From Planctomycetota bacterium (GTDB lineage: Bacteria; Planctomycetota; Planctomycetia; Pirellulales; Pirellulaceae), in contig JACNKX010000170.1 of assembly GCA_014381825.1 (NCBI GenBank), positions 1 through 49,280 of the forward strand: a stretch of 49,280 nt of DNA, read 5' to 3'. Positions 9,631 to 18,776 of this stretch are shown here, piece by piece; positions within the stretch are counted from its first letter, which is position 1; each line of letters opens with the position of its first letter. The notes below the pieces were generated by a model. It searched no databases, was not told where the DNA came from, and saw nothing but the letters and a program-made list of their open reading frames with translations. A program made the translations under genes and the position numbers.

Positions 9631-9737
9631 GTAGGCCGGATTAAGAAGCGAAGCGACGACGCTCCGGCAATGGGATGAATGGTGAGGCCGGTTTAAACTG
9701 ACAGTGCCGGAACGGCGCGCCGCCTGGTCCGGCCTGC
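9631..9737. repeat. REPIN-like pair of inverted GTAG hairpins (intergenic)
   Basis: Left unit: GTAG at 9631-9634 followed by GCCGGA (9635-9640) and its complement TCCGGC (9663-9668). Right unit, inverted: GCCGGA (9706-9711), TCCGGC (9728-9733), then CTGC (9734-9737), one base from the CTAC expected for an inverted GTAG. A GTAG tetranucleotide before a hairpin, in an inverted pair, is the known layout of REP/REPIN elements mobilised by RAYT transposases. No RAYT gene is in the window. It fills most of the 212-base gap before the propeller gene at 9766 and may also act on transcript stability. Confidence 0.55.
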
Positions 9738-9765
9738 GGTTCTGGACTGGAAAGAAATCACGACA

Positions 9766-11334
9766 ATGAACCGAATCCACGCATTCGTTGCGACTTTCAT
9801 CTTTCTGCCTTCGCTAACGGCTCTGCCCGCTGCTGAGCCGATCGACGTTGGTTCGCGACGGGAGTTATTTGTGGATCGGCATCTGATCGATCAGTTTGAC
9901 GGAGCGCGTCTGGAAATGCACCGACCTCAGCCACGTGAGGTTGTCATGAAGTTCGATAAGCCGTGGGAGTCCTACTCACCCGGCTACACGACGCTCCTTC
10001 AGGATGATGAGCAAGGCGTGTTTCGGATGTATTACCGGGCGACGCATACTCCGCCCGCCTTCGGCAAGAAGCGGGACGTCCCGCGGCGCGAAGTCACCTG
10101 TTATGCGGAAAGCAAGGACGGAATTCACTGGACTCGTCCTTCGCTGGGCCTTATCGAATTTGAGGACTCGAAGGACAACAATATCATGTGGGACGGGGTC
10201 GGCTCGCATAACCTCAGCGCGATGAAGGACGCGAATCCCGACTGTCCACCCGACGCGCGTTACAAGGCCATGGGACGCGGTAAACCACTGGCCAACGAGC
10301 CGAGCCCCTACGAGCATGGGTTGTACGTCCTGAAGTCGCCGGATGGCGTCCACTGGAAACCGCTCCGTGAAAAACCGGTGATCACGCAGGGCAAGTTTGA
10401 CTCGCACAATATCCTGTTCTGGGATTCCGTCCTCGGCGCGTACCGGGCGTATTGGCGAGATGCGAGGAAACGCGACAGGAGCATCCCCGACGGACGCGAC
10501 GTGCGCACGGCGACCTCGGCCGATGGCCTGACGTGGGAGAAATCCCGCATGCTTCAATACGAACCTGGTCGTCGCGGGTCAGCCGACACCGATGGCAAGG
10601 CGCATCAGTATTACACGAACGGGATTCAACCTTACTATCGCGCGCCGCATCTTCTGATGGGCTTCCCGATGCGGTACATCGATCGCGGCTGGACGGCGTC
10701 CACCGACCAGCTTCCGGCGCTGCGTGATCGCAAGCGGGCCTCTAAACAACTTCGCCGCCTTGGCACTGCATTGACCGACACGTTGTTCATGATCAGCCGC
10801 GACGGCGTGAAGTTTCACGTCTGGCCCGAAGCCTTTGTCCGTCCCGGCATCCAGCGGCGCGGCAACTGGTTTTATGGAGATGCAGGCATCGCGCTGGGCT
10901 TCGCGGAAACGAAATCGAGTTTCCATGAGGTCGGCCCCGACGAACTATCTTTCTACGTCAAGGAAAACGGGCGGATCGAAGAACCCGGACAACTGCGTCG
11001 TTACACACTTCGCCTCGACGGCTTCGCCTCGCTCAAGGCCTCATTAGAAGGCGGCACTGCTGTGACAAAGCCGCTGGTTTTTGATGGAGCTCGGCTGGAG
11101 ATCAATTTCTCCACATCAGCCGGCGGCTCGTTGCGAGTCGAGATTCAGGACGCCGACGGCAATGCCAAACCGGGTTTTGCAATGAGCGATTGCCACCTGC
11201 TGTACGGCGATCAGATTGACCGCGTTGTCTCGTGGAAGGACGGGACGAATGTCAGTCAGTTGGCTGGCAAACCGGTACGGCTGAAGTTCGAGCTGAAAGA
11301 CGCCGACCTGTACTCGTTTCGGTTTATCAAGTGA
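9766..11334 (+). CDS. Secreted GH32/43-like propeller protein, short subfamily
   Basis: 522 aa from ATG 9766, with signal peptide (FVATFIFLPSLTALPA-AEP). Motifs in family order: VGSRRELFVDRHLI (about 28-41), LEMHRPQPREVV, KPWE, FRMYYRA, CYAESKDGIHW, LGLIEFEDSKDNNI, ARYKAMG, SPDGVHW, FDSHNILFWD, APHLLMGFPMRY, then an insertion of about 50 residues (RGWTASTDQLPALRDRKRAS) shared with the copy at 39000, ISRDGVKFH, RRYTLRLDGFASL, and the tail [49 protein letters not shown]. The shared insertion and wording make it the closest visible relative of the 39000 copy. Activity is inferred only from fold resemblance. The next gene starts 7 bases after its stop. Confidence 0.87.
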   Translation: MNRIHAFVATFIFLPSLTALPAAEPIDVGSRRELFVDRHLIDQFDGARLEMHRPQPREVVMKFDKPWESYSPGYTTLLQDDEQGVFRMYYRATHTPPAFGKKRDVPRREVTCYAESKDGIHWTRPSLGLIEFEDSKDNNIMWDGVGSHNLSAMKDANPDCPPDARYKAMGRGKPLANEPSPYEHGLYVLKSPDGVHWKPLREKPVITQGKFDSHNILFWDSVLGAYRAYWRDARKRDRSIPDGRDVRTATSADGLTWEKSRMLQYEPGRRGSADTDGKAHQYYTNGIQPYYRAPHLLMGFPMRYIDRGWTASTDQLPALRDRKRASKQLRRLGTALTDTLFMISRDGVKFHVWPEAFVRPGIQRRGNWFYGDAGIALGFAETKSSFHEVGPDELSFYVKENGRIEEPGQLRRYTLRLDGFASLKASLEGGTAVTKPLVFDGARLEINFSTSAGGSLRVEIQDADGNAKPGFAMSDCHLLYGDQIDRVVSWKDGTNVSQLAGKPVRLKFELKDADLYSFRFIK

Positions 11335-11341
11335 TCCCGCC

Positions 11342-14300
11342 ATGGCCCGCATCGCATTCTGTACCGTCACCGTTCTGTTGCTGATCTTGCCATTCTCTGT
11401 CATTGCGGACGAGGGGCACAGGCAGATCTATCTGCTGGTGGGGCAGTCCAACATGGTTGGGCGCGGCGAGTTGACTCGTTGGCCGCCTCACCCGCGAGTT
11501 CTCAGCTTCAACAAGGCCGGCAAGTGGATTCCCGCGGTCGATCCGCTTCACGAAACAAGCTCAAGGGACCGCGTCGGGCCGGGCGTCAGTTTTGGACGCG
11601 GGATGCTGCACGTTGTCGATCAGGGCATCACGATTGGGCTGGTTCCCTGTGCCGTTGGCGGCTCGCCGCTTTCGCGATGGGAGAAAGGTGGTGATCTGTA
11701 CGAAGCGACCGTTCGACGTGCTCGCGAAGCGACGAAACGCGGCGAGCTGAGGGGAATCCTCTGGATGCAGGGCGAGAAGGACGCGAAGGACCTGGCGCTC
11801 GCGAAGAGTTACGCGAAGCGACTTGATGCAATGATCCTGAATCTCCGTCGTGAACTCGGTTTGCCCGAGCTTCCGTTCGTTGCTGCGCTGCCATGCGTTG
11901 AGCTGGCTGAGCGTGACGATCGTCCCGGTGCGGAACTTGTTTCGGAGTCACTCGAGGGGCTGCCCCGTCGCGTTCAGCACACGGCGACGGTCGATTCGGC
12001 CGGCCTGAAGAGCACGGGAGATCAGACACACTTCTCGACGCAGTCACAGCGCGAACTCGGCCGACGCTACGCCGAAGCAATGGCGACACTGTTGGGATAC
12101 GACGGTGTGGAGATCCCCGATTGCTCGTGTCCCTACCGCACGCCGGAAGCCTGGCGGCAGGCTGTCCCGGCCAAATACCAGAGGCGGCCGGAATACGCAT
12201 TCGTTGAAGCAGATCCGGAACTGCCCAACGTACTGCTGATTGGCGACTCGGTCTCAATGTCCTACACAGTGGGCGTTCGCGAGAAGCTCGCGGGGATCGC
12301 CAACGTCTACCGCGCACCCGACAACTGCCGTTCAACCCGGCAGACACTGGACCAGCTCGAGACGTATCTTGGCCACCAGCAGTGGGATGTGATCCACTTC
12401 AACTGGGGAATTCACGACCTGACGCATCTGAATGAGTCGGGTAAAGCCGCACCTCCACCTGAGGGCAAAACGCAGGTTCCACTGGATCAGTACCGTGACA
12501 ACCTGCGAGAGTTGGTGCGACGACTACGCCGGACGGACGCCAGGCTGATCTGGGCGTCGACCACTCCCGTCGGACGCAAGGCCGAAGTCCACGGCTTCCG
12601 ACGCAACAGCGACGTTGTCGCTTACAACCATGCCGCCAGAGAGTTGCTGAAAGAAGAGAACGTCGGAACCAACGATCTGTACTCGCTAGTGAAGCCGCAA
12701 GCCGAACGATTGCTGAACGATGGAGTGCATTTCACTCGTCATGGACAGACTGTGCTGGCAGGGGCTGTTGCGCAGACGATCCGGAATTCGCTCGCGGACG
12801 AAAACTCCACAGGGTCAACGGCGCTAAGTCCATTCGCTCGCAAGCTGCTCGCGGCGAACGATGCTGACCTCGAGCGGCTTTCGCTGGGCGCGACTCAGAG
12901 ATTGATCGAACTGGCCCCGGTCAATCTGCCGACCAATCCGAAGGGTGACAACGACCATTTCGGCTGGCCTGTCGCCACGATGGTGAACGACACGCTGATC
13001 GTCGTTCACCGAGCCATGCCCGGTCATAACCGCAAGCTGTCGGGCGACGCCGACTCCGACACCACGTATTCCACTATCGTCCGCTCACCCGATGGCGGCC
13101 GAACGTGGTCCGAGCCGTACGACGTCCGACGCTGCATGACGAAAGAAGATCGCAACCGCGGCGGGTCGGTGCCGCTGTCTCATCGATACAAGTTCGATCC
13201 AGACAACCACAGCCCGCTCGGTTACAAGCTGCATCTCAACGCGATAGGAACAACGCGTGACGGAGCTGTTATCCTCGTCAGTGATCACGGCGCGTTCCGC
13301 AGCGAAGACGAGGGCCGCACGTGGAAACACCTGCGGGAGGCCTTTCGTGACGACCGCCACGAAGGTCCGTTCGTCTCGGTCGGCCCGCGCATCATCGATC
13401 ATCCCGAGCACGGCCTGCTGCTGTTTGCACACCACACGATCTATAAGAACCATCGTCCTCACGACATCGTGCGCGAACTGGCGATTTACAGCTCACGCGA
13501 CCGTGGCGAGATCTGGGAGAAGACTCGGCTGACATTGCCTGACTGGTGCAAGCCGGCAGAGCCCGACGTGATCTTTCATGACGACCGCTTTGTCGCCATC
13601 GTGCGCAATCAGGCCCCCGCGAATATCCTGGCACAAATGCAGTTCCGCTTCGGCGACGCGAAGATCGCTGATGTCGCCAACACGAACATCAAGACTCGAC
13701 GCTCGGTCGATACGTCGGCTGTCAGTTTCAACCCGGTCACGAAGAGGTACGAAGTCGTACAGTCGAAGCGCGAGGACATGAGCATCAACCTCTTCAGCAT
13801 CGCTCCTGAAGACTGGCAAACGGCAAAGTGGCGATTCGAAGGACAACTCTTTAAACGCTCCGGTTCTTTCTACTCGACAGCCGATGGCTTCCACACCGGT
13901 GGAGCTGTTGTCGACGCAAAGCGCGGAGTCCAGCATATCTTTTTCTACAGCGGCCATCCCGGCGGACCGGCCGGAGTCTTCCGCCTGACGCGGACTCTCG
14001 ACACGCCGACACTGACGGAATTTCTGAAGCCGCGAAACCGGCCCGCTAAACGCGACACCGTCCACTGGACTGGCAACGCGAAGACGACCAACTGGAAGGA
14101 TCCCGGCAACTGGGATCTCGGAGTTCCGGATCAGCACGATGTCGTGATCTTCGACAGGCGGGCCGCAGGGCAATCGATACAAATTGACGATGTCGTCAGG
14201 ATCGGACGGCTGGAGTTGCGATTCGCGAATAAAACCGGCCGATTGACACTCACGGGCTCCGGCACGCTTACGCTTCACGGTGCGGACTACATCCGCAACA

Positions 14301-14866
14301 AGTATTCCACAGCGATGATCCAGACCGGCATCCTCGACCTCGGCTCTGAGTTGAATGTGGAGATTCGCAACCAGCGTTTCGTCGCGGGCAATCAGGACGG
14401 GACGATCGTCATTCGATCAAACCGAGTCCGCGCCGGAAAGAAAGAGGCGACGAGCAACAGCTACAAAAGCGACGGTGAGAACCTGAAGCTGAGCATTACC
14501 GATCGTGGTCGCATTCGCCTGATGACGGAGCATTGGGAACCCGGCATGTCGCTGGATATGTCGTCGAGCCATACGGAAGGCCCAAAGGTCTTTGACTTCG
14601 CGTCGGCTGACAGTCAGCAGGGCGTGACGTTCATTCGCCTGAAAGAACACGACGGCGACAAAGTCGAAATTCGCGGGTTTGATGGGGACGACTTTTTCCG
14701 CTTCCGCGCCGACCCATTCAAATCCTGTGACAACGGAAAAGAGTTCCAGGTCGACGCCGTAAAGTTCGTCGGCTGGCCCAACAATGGTAAAGCGGAGATA
14801 GAGCAGCATGGAGCGTACTGGTATCTCAAACCGGCGACTGCCAGTCTGCCGAAGGAGCTGCCATGA
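11342..14866 (+). CDS. Secreted four-part fusion: SASA esterase + SGNH hydrolase + sialidase/BNR + C-terminal beta domain
   Basis: 1174 aa with signal peptide (TVTVLLLILPFSVIA-DE). Residues about 27-262: sialate O-acetylesterase (SASA) type domain with GQSNM (Ser36), GGSPLSRW, WMQGE and D227-QTH230. Residues about 290-490: a second, separate SGNH/GDSL hydrolase with GDSVSMSY (Ser303), NWGIHD (Asn354) and D460-GVH463. Residues about 535-900: a sialidase-like propeller with Asp-box motifs SPDGGRTW, SEDEGRTW and SRDRGEIW. Residues about 905-1174: a beta-rich region opening VHWTGNAKTTNW and GNWDLGVP, then strand repeats, like autotransporter or beta-helix surface modules. Both esterase triads look complete, so removal of two kinds of acyl group from one glycan, with the sialidase part binding or cutting it, is a reasonable inference. 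Its stop overlaps the next start as ATGA. Confidence 0.85.
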   Translation: MARIAFCTVTVLLLILPFSVIADEGHRQIYLLVGQSNMVGRGELTRWPPHPRVLSFNKAGKWIPAVDPLHETSSRDRVGPGVSFGRGMLHVVDQGITIGLVPCAVGGSPLSRWEKGGDLYEATVRRAREATKRGELRGILWMQGEKDAKDLALAKSYAKRLDAMILNLRRELGLPELPFVAALPCVELAERDDRPGAELVSESLEGLPRRVQHTATVDSAGLKSTGDQTHFSTQSQRELGRRYAEAMATLLGYDGVEIPDCSCPYRTPEAWRQAVPAKYQRRPEYAFVEADPELPNVLLIGDSVSMSYTVGVREKLAGIANVYRAPDNCRSTRQTLDQLETYLGHQQWDVIHFNWGIHDLTHLNESGKAAPPPEGKTQVPLDQYRDNLRELVRRLRRTDARLIWASTTPVGRKAEVHGFRRNSDVVAYNHAARELLKEENVGTNDLYSLVKPQAERLLNDGVHFTRHGQTVLAGAVAQTIRNSLADENSTGSTALSPFARKLLAANDADLERLSLGATQRLIELAPVNLPTNPKGDNDHFGWPVATMVNDTLIVVHRAMPGHNRKLSGDADSDTTYSTIVRSPDGGRTWSEPYDVRRCMTKEDRNRGGSVPLSHRYKFDPDNHSPLGYKLHLNAIGTTRDGAVILVSDHGAFRSEDEGRTWKHLREAFRDDRHEGPFVSVGPRIIDHPEHGLLLFAHHTIYKNHRPHDIVRELAIYSSRDRGEIWEKTRLTLPDWCKPAEPDVIFHDDRFVAIVRNQAPANILAQMQFRFGDAKIADVANTNIKTRRSVDTSAVSFNPVTKRYEVVQSKREDMSINLFSIAPEDWQTAKWRFEGQLFKRSGSFYSTADGFHTGGAVVDAKRGVQHIFFYSGHPGGPAGVFRLTRTLDTPTLTEFLKPRNRPAKRDTVHWTGNAKTTNWKDPGNWDLGVPDQHDVVIFDRRAAGQSIQIDDVVRIGRLELRFANKTGRLTLTGSGTLTLHGADYIRNKYSTAMIQTGILDLGSELNVEIRNQRFVAGNQDGTIVIRSNRVRAGKKEATSNSYKSDGENLKLSITDRGRIRLMTEHWEPGMSLDMSSSHTEGPKVFDFASADSQQGVTFIRLKEHDGDKVEIRGFDGDDFFRFRADPFKSCDNGKEFQVDAVKFVGWPNNGKAEIEQHGAYWYLKPATASLPKELP

Positions 14867-16065
14867 AGAACGTGCGTGTAGTCACACTGCTTTTCATCGT
14901 GTCCCGAACTCTGGCAGCTCAGACGGCGACTGCCCAACAGGTTGAAATCGCCGAACCAGTTCGTCGGGATTCCGTGTCCGAGCGCGCCTCACCCGGATCA
15001 CATCCCATCGAGGGCGCCGTGATCTACGACCACGACCCGGTGACGAGTCTCGGCGATGACGTCTTCGGTAATGTGATCTGCGATTTCGAAAAGGATGCGC
15101 CCGGGAGAAACTCTCATGGCGGCCCTGTCTGCATGGAGTATCCGGACGGCAGCCTGGTCGCCTTTCACACAAACACGAGCGACCACAATCTGGACGGCTG
15201 GAGCGAATATGCCGTCAGCAAAGACCGCGGCAAAACCTGGAAGAAGTACCAGAAGTTCCGCTACTGCTTCGAAGCATACCGGAAGAATCCGCAACGCGCG
15301 GCCTGGGTGCAGGAAGGCCTCGTTACGGACAAGGGAACCGGCGTGGTGTTTGTCAGCCACTGGGAGAACGACAAGCGAGTCAGAATCGTCGTCATGAGGA
15401 GCCATGACTACGGCTCGACATGGTCCGACGCTCAACCCGTTGACGGTGACTTTGTCGGTGCTCCGGCCGCGGTCGCCGTTTCGGGGAGCACGAACTACGT
15501 GCTCTTCGACTGCGATGGCGCGAAGGGGCCGCACGTGTTGTACGCCAGTACTGATGACGGCAGGACGTGGCGGAAGCGAAGCACGTTACCGCTGGAGATA
15601 CCCGCTTGGTACGGGGCATTGTGCGTCATGGAAGACGGCGCCCTGTTGGCCGGAGCGTACATCACTGCCGATGAAGATCATCTGCATTACTGCATCAGCC
15701 ACGATGGAGGCCGTAGTTGGACCAGGCAGAAGCGGACGCGACTCGACAAGAAGATTCGAGATCCAGAACTCGCCTTTATCGGCGGGAAGTACTATCTCCA
15801 TGGCCGGTCCGGCCACAAAGGCAAAGGGGCCAATCGCTTTGTGCTGTATCAATCCGATGACGGGGTCAATTGGAAAAGCGGTCTCATCGTGAGCGCCGAA
15901 CACGGAGGATATGATGGGTACAGTCACAACTGCGTCATCAACAAGTATGACCCGGATACGCCCAACGAGTTAATGATCGAATACAGCATTCGATACAAAG
16001 GCCGAGACACAAATACATACGTCTTCTTTGTCAGACCTCAGCAGTCACGCATCATCCCGGAATAG
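14863..16065 (+). CDS. Secreted sialidase/BNR-repeat protein
   Basis: 400 aa; the ATG overlaps the previous stop (ATGA), pointing to coupled translation. Signal peptide VVTLLFIVSRTLAAQTATA-QQ. Five Asp-box or near-Asp-box motifs are visible at even intervals: SKDRGKTW (119-126), SHDYGSTW, STDDGRTW, SHDGGRSW and QSDDGVNW, giving a six-bladed sialidase-like propeller of normal single-domain length. The RIP motif common in true sialidases is not evident, and the mature N-terminus before the first blade (residues about 30-75) is unique. It is likely an exo-acting glycosidase or glycan-binding propeller, secreted. It follows directly on the SASA/SGNH/sialidase fusion, so both may act on the same acylated acidic sugar. 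Confidence 0.82.
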   Translation: MKNVRVVTLLFIVSRTLAAQTATAQQVEIAEPVRRDSVSERASPGSHPIEGAVIYDHDPVTSLGDDVFGNVICDFEKDAPGRNSHGGPVCMEYPDGSLVAFHTNTSDHNLDGWSEYAVSKDRGKTWKKYQKFRYCFEAYRKNPQRAAWVQEGLVTDKGTGVVFVSHWENDKRVRIVVMRSHDYGSTWSDAQPVDGDFVGAPAAVAVSGSTNYVLFDCDGAKGPHVLYASTDDGRTWRKRSTLPLEIPAWYGALCVMEDGALLAGAYITADEDHLHYCISHDGGRSWTRQKRTRLDKKIRDPELAFIGGKYYLHGRSGHKGKGANRFVLYQSDDGVNWKSGLIVSAEHGGYDGYSHNCVINKYDPDTPNELMIEYSIRYKGRDTNTYVFFVRPQQSRIIPE

Positions 16066-16092
16066 AGCCTCCGCCTTTTCTCCGTCAGCTCC

Positions 16093-18582
16093 ATGAAACA
16101 CTTCATTCCAGTGCTGCTTTGCATTCTGTTCACGCAGGATCTGAGAGCATCCGAGCCGCTGCCCTCATTCGAGCACCGCGAACTCTGGGAGCCGTTGAGC
16201 GGGACGTGGGTCTTTGAGGACAACGACACCGTGAGGCAAACCGCCACGGCTGATGACAGGAACACCGCATTCCTGCTCAAGTGGAAAGGCGAACTGCCGA
16301 AGGCATATCACCTGTCGGTACAGATCGAGCGGGATACGTCGTTGAAGGACACCGAGGGAAAGCCGCTGGACAACGGATTCGTGGTCGCCAATGCGTCGGC
16401 AGATGGTCTGCGGGGGCACGGATTCGGTTTCGACCGGCGCGTTGGGCGGCTGCGACAGTTTCGCTGGATGGTCTTTGATGAAGCCGAACGCCGCAGAACC
16501 TTTTCACGGTCGACGACGGCGAACTGGGCGCCCTGGCATTATTTCGCGGTGGCTGTGGACGGACCGTACTACGAAATGTACTACGACCATCGAAACTGGC
16601 CGAAGTATCGCCCTGCGGAGGAGATGGCCGTTCCGCGAGAAGTGATGTTCGCAGGCCACAGTTGGTTGTTCACGAACCAGCGGGGGCTGGTGCTGAGGGT
16701 GGAAGGCGTGCCTGGCGCGTTTCGTGCACTGAAGGTTATGCACCTTGAGGACGCACCGTTGCCGGAGCGCTTCAGCGAAGTGCAACCCTCTGGCGACGCG
16801 CGACAGCTCAAGGCCGAGGGCGCCGACCTGCGTGACGCCAATCGTATCTTCACGCAAACTCGGCCCACCTTTGAATGGAACATGCGCGGCGAGGCGATGC
16901 GCTGGCACGATATGGATTTCGTAAACACGATCTACGACAGCAAGGGGCGAGCAGTCGAACGTGGTACTGTCCACGGTTTAGATCGGTCGTGGCGGCCACG
17001 AAAGTCATTGGAGCCGGGCGACTACGAATGGGAACTGCAGGCAGGCTACGTGCAAGGCCCGTTGCGCGGCGGACAATTGCGCGAGCCATTTACCATCGAA
17101 CCGAAAGCACGCGTGGATCCGGACGCGATTGAAGTGATCACGCCAAGGGCGATTCACTTTGCCGAGGTCCGACCGACGCTGGCCTGGCGATGGAAGTGGT
17201 CCGGCACGCCGACTCACGTGGAAGTTTACCGGGGCGACGAGCGCCTCAACGGAGAGGGCGCACTGGCGGACGGGTCGTTCACCTGGACTCCCGCCAAGTC
17301 ACTCGAAGACGGCCTCAACCGCCTTACATTGCGGTTTTACGAGGGCGACACGCGTTTGGCGTCTTATGAATCGCTGGCCGTGCGAACTAAAGTGATCGAC
17401 CGTTTCACGATTCGCAGCGATGGCGTGCTGCTAAAGAACGGCGAGTTCTTTGTCGCACTCGCCACATTCCGTGATCCGGGTGACCGCGGCGATTATGTGC
17501 CGAAGACCGTCACTCGTTTGCTCGAAGGCAATTACACGATCAACCACGCCTATCGCTTTGAGGGCGGCCATTACTGGCGCATCCAGAACCGACCAGACAA
17601 AGAGGATCTGATCAAAGAGGCACTTAGCGAAGCGTATTTTCAGAAACAGGTCGACGACGCCCGCACGTTCCTGCGTCTCTGTGACGAGAACGGCGTGAAA
17701 GCGTTTCTGGGTCTACAACGGTGGTGGGTGACGCGTGGTGAGTGGGATCATATTGAACGGTTTGTCGCCGCCCTGATGGGCGAGCCCGGGCTGCTGGCCT
17801 GGTACACCTATGACGAACCAAACTGGGTCGGCCTCTCGCCTGCACTGATGAGCGAAACTGCCCGGCGAATCCGAGCCATCGACCCGTACCACCCGGTCAA
17901 GCTGTATCTAAACAACCGGTGGGAGATCACAGACTACATTCGTGGCATGGATATCGTCGCGACGCACATGGGACCGCAATTGCCGCTTGTCATCAACGAA
18001 TGGACGCAGATGGCACCGCACGCGACGAGCCTGACCGGTCGGCCGCATCCACCCGCCATCTGGGGTGGTGATCGTTTCGGCAAGACCACGCCTGAATTGG
18101 TGTGGAGTGCAAAATACGTGCAACTGATCGGCGGTGCCCGCGGTTGGACAGACTACTACCGCCCGTTCATCCATGCCAACTATCCCGAAACCTGGTCAGC
18201 CATATGCGAGGCCAACGGGATGCTCAAGCAGGTCATGCCGCTGTTCCTCCGCGATGGTGAGGAGTTGGCCGTTCCCTCGAGTCAACCCACGGCGATCGAC
18301 ACAAAGGCCTTCACCGACACGGACTCTGCCCGCATCAAAATGGACGACGCGGGCAGCGCCTTCATGGCCCGCGCGCGCAAAGGTCAAGACGGCGACGTGG
18401 TCTTGGCGGTATTCAATTACGGTTCCCGAAAGGGAACGTGGTCGTGGGATGTTTCCAAAGACCTTCTGACCGCCCACGTCGAGACACTGGCCGGTGCCGG
18501 CATCTGCAACATGCGGGACGGCCAGGTCCGCGTCACATTGGAGCCATTCACAGGCACAGCAATCCAGCTGCGCGTAGAATAG
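16093..18582 (+). CDS. Secreted multi-domain TIM-barrel glycoside-hydrolase-like protein
   Basis: 829 aa with signal peptide (FIPVLLCILFTQDLRA-SE). Residues about 20-215: concanavalin/LamG-like sandwich (GTWVFEDNDT, GKPLDNGFVV, YYEMYYDHRNW). Residues about 220-410: two Ig-like segments (RPTFEWNM, DYEWELQAG, RPTLAWRWKWSG, LNRLTLRFYEGD). Residues about 415-730: a (beta/alpha)8-like barrel opening DGVLLKNGEFFVALATFRD, with YTYDEPNW; Glu575 sits where barrel glycosidases keep their acid/base. A matching nucleophile cannot be named with confidence. Residues about 735-829: C-terminal sandwich (VVLAVFNYGSR, TLEPFTGTAIQLRVE). Similar barrels are common in planctomycete secretomes, mostly without known substrate. 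A ghost propeller tail lies immediately downstream. Confidence 0.78.
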   Translation: MKHFIPVLLCILFTQDLRASEPLPSFEHRELWEPLSGTWVFEDNDTVRQTATADDRNTAFLLKWKGELPKAYHLSVQIERDTSLKDTEGKPLDNGFVVANASADGLRGHGFGFDRRVGRLRQFRWMVFDEAERRRTFSRSTTANWAPWHYFAVAVDGPYYEMYYDHRNWPKYRPAEEMAVPREVMFAGHSWLFTNQRGLVLRVEGVPGAFRALKVMHLEDAPLPERFSEVQPSGDARQLKAEGADLRDANRIFTQTRPTFEWNMRGEAMRWHDMDFVNTIYDSKGRAVERGTVHGLDRSWRPRKSLEPGDYEWELQAGYVQGPLRGGQLREPFTIEPKARVDPDAIEVITPRAIHFAEVRPTLAWRWKWSGTPTHVEVYRGDERLNGEGALADGSFTWTPAKSLEDGLNRLTLRFYEGDTRLASYESLAVRTKVIDRFTIRSDGVLLKNGEFFVALATFRDPGDRGDYVPKTVTRLLEGNYTINHAYRFEGGHYWRIQNRPDKEDLIKEALSEAYFQKQVDDARTFLRLCDENGVKAFLGLQRWWVTRGEWDHIERFVAALMGEPGLLAWYTYDEPNWVGLSPALMSETARRIRAIDPYHPVKLYLNNRWEITDYIRGMDIVATHMGPQLPLVINEWTQMAPHATSLTGRPHPPAIWGGDRFGKTTPELVWSAKYVQLIGGARGWTDYYRPFIHANYPETWSAICEANGMLKQVMPLFLRDGEELAVPSSQPTAIDTKAFTDTDSARIKMDDAGSAFMARARKGQDGDVVLAVFNYGSRKGTWSWDVSKDLLTAHVETLAGAGICNMRDGQVRVTLEPFTGTAIQLRVE

Positions 18583-18623
18583 GTTTCCCTGGCCGCCAGC
18601 GCGACGTTCCTGCACTCGATGCT

Positions 18624-18749
18624 TGGTCACGTGGGCGACGCTGCCAATCCAGCGTGGCCCAAGTGCAGGGCCAGCCAGTAGGCTTGCGGTTGGAACTGAG
18701 ATTCCGAGCCAGGTTGTATGCGTTTCAATTCACGCCGAAAGCAAAATGA
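18624..18749 (+). pseudogene. Ghost tail: remnant C-terminus of a family propeller gene
   Basis: This 126-base stretch in the gap between two genes reads W-SRG..., VQGQPVGLRL and RLYAFQFTPKAK with a TGA at 18747-18749. It matches the end of the family tail (W-x-x-G, LAG-x-PVRLRF, LYSF-x-F). The rest of the protein is missing: upstream sequence belongs to the barrel gene ending at 18582. The segment between the W and VQGQP is longer than in intact copies and fits better in another frame (DAANPAWPK), suggesting indels. There is no start codon context, so it is a decayed remnant, not a gene. Confidence 0.65.
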
Positions 18750-18776
18750 TCACTACCGAGAGATGACTTCAAAAGC

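Noticed and set aside
18438-18749. A 103-codon ORF as a real small gene
   Set aside because: Its first half is a shadow of the barrel gene; only the end is meaningful, as a remnant of the propeller tail.
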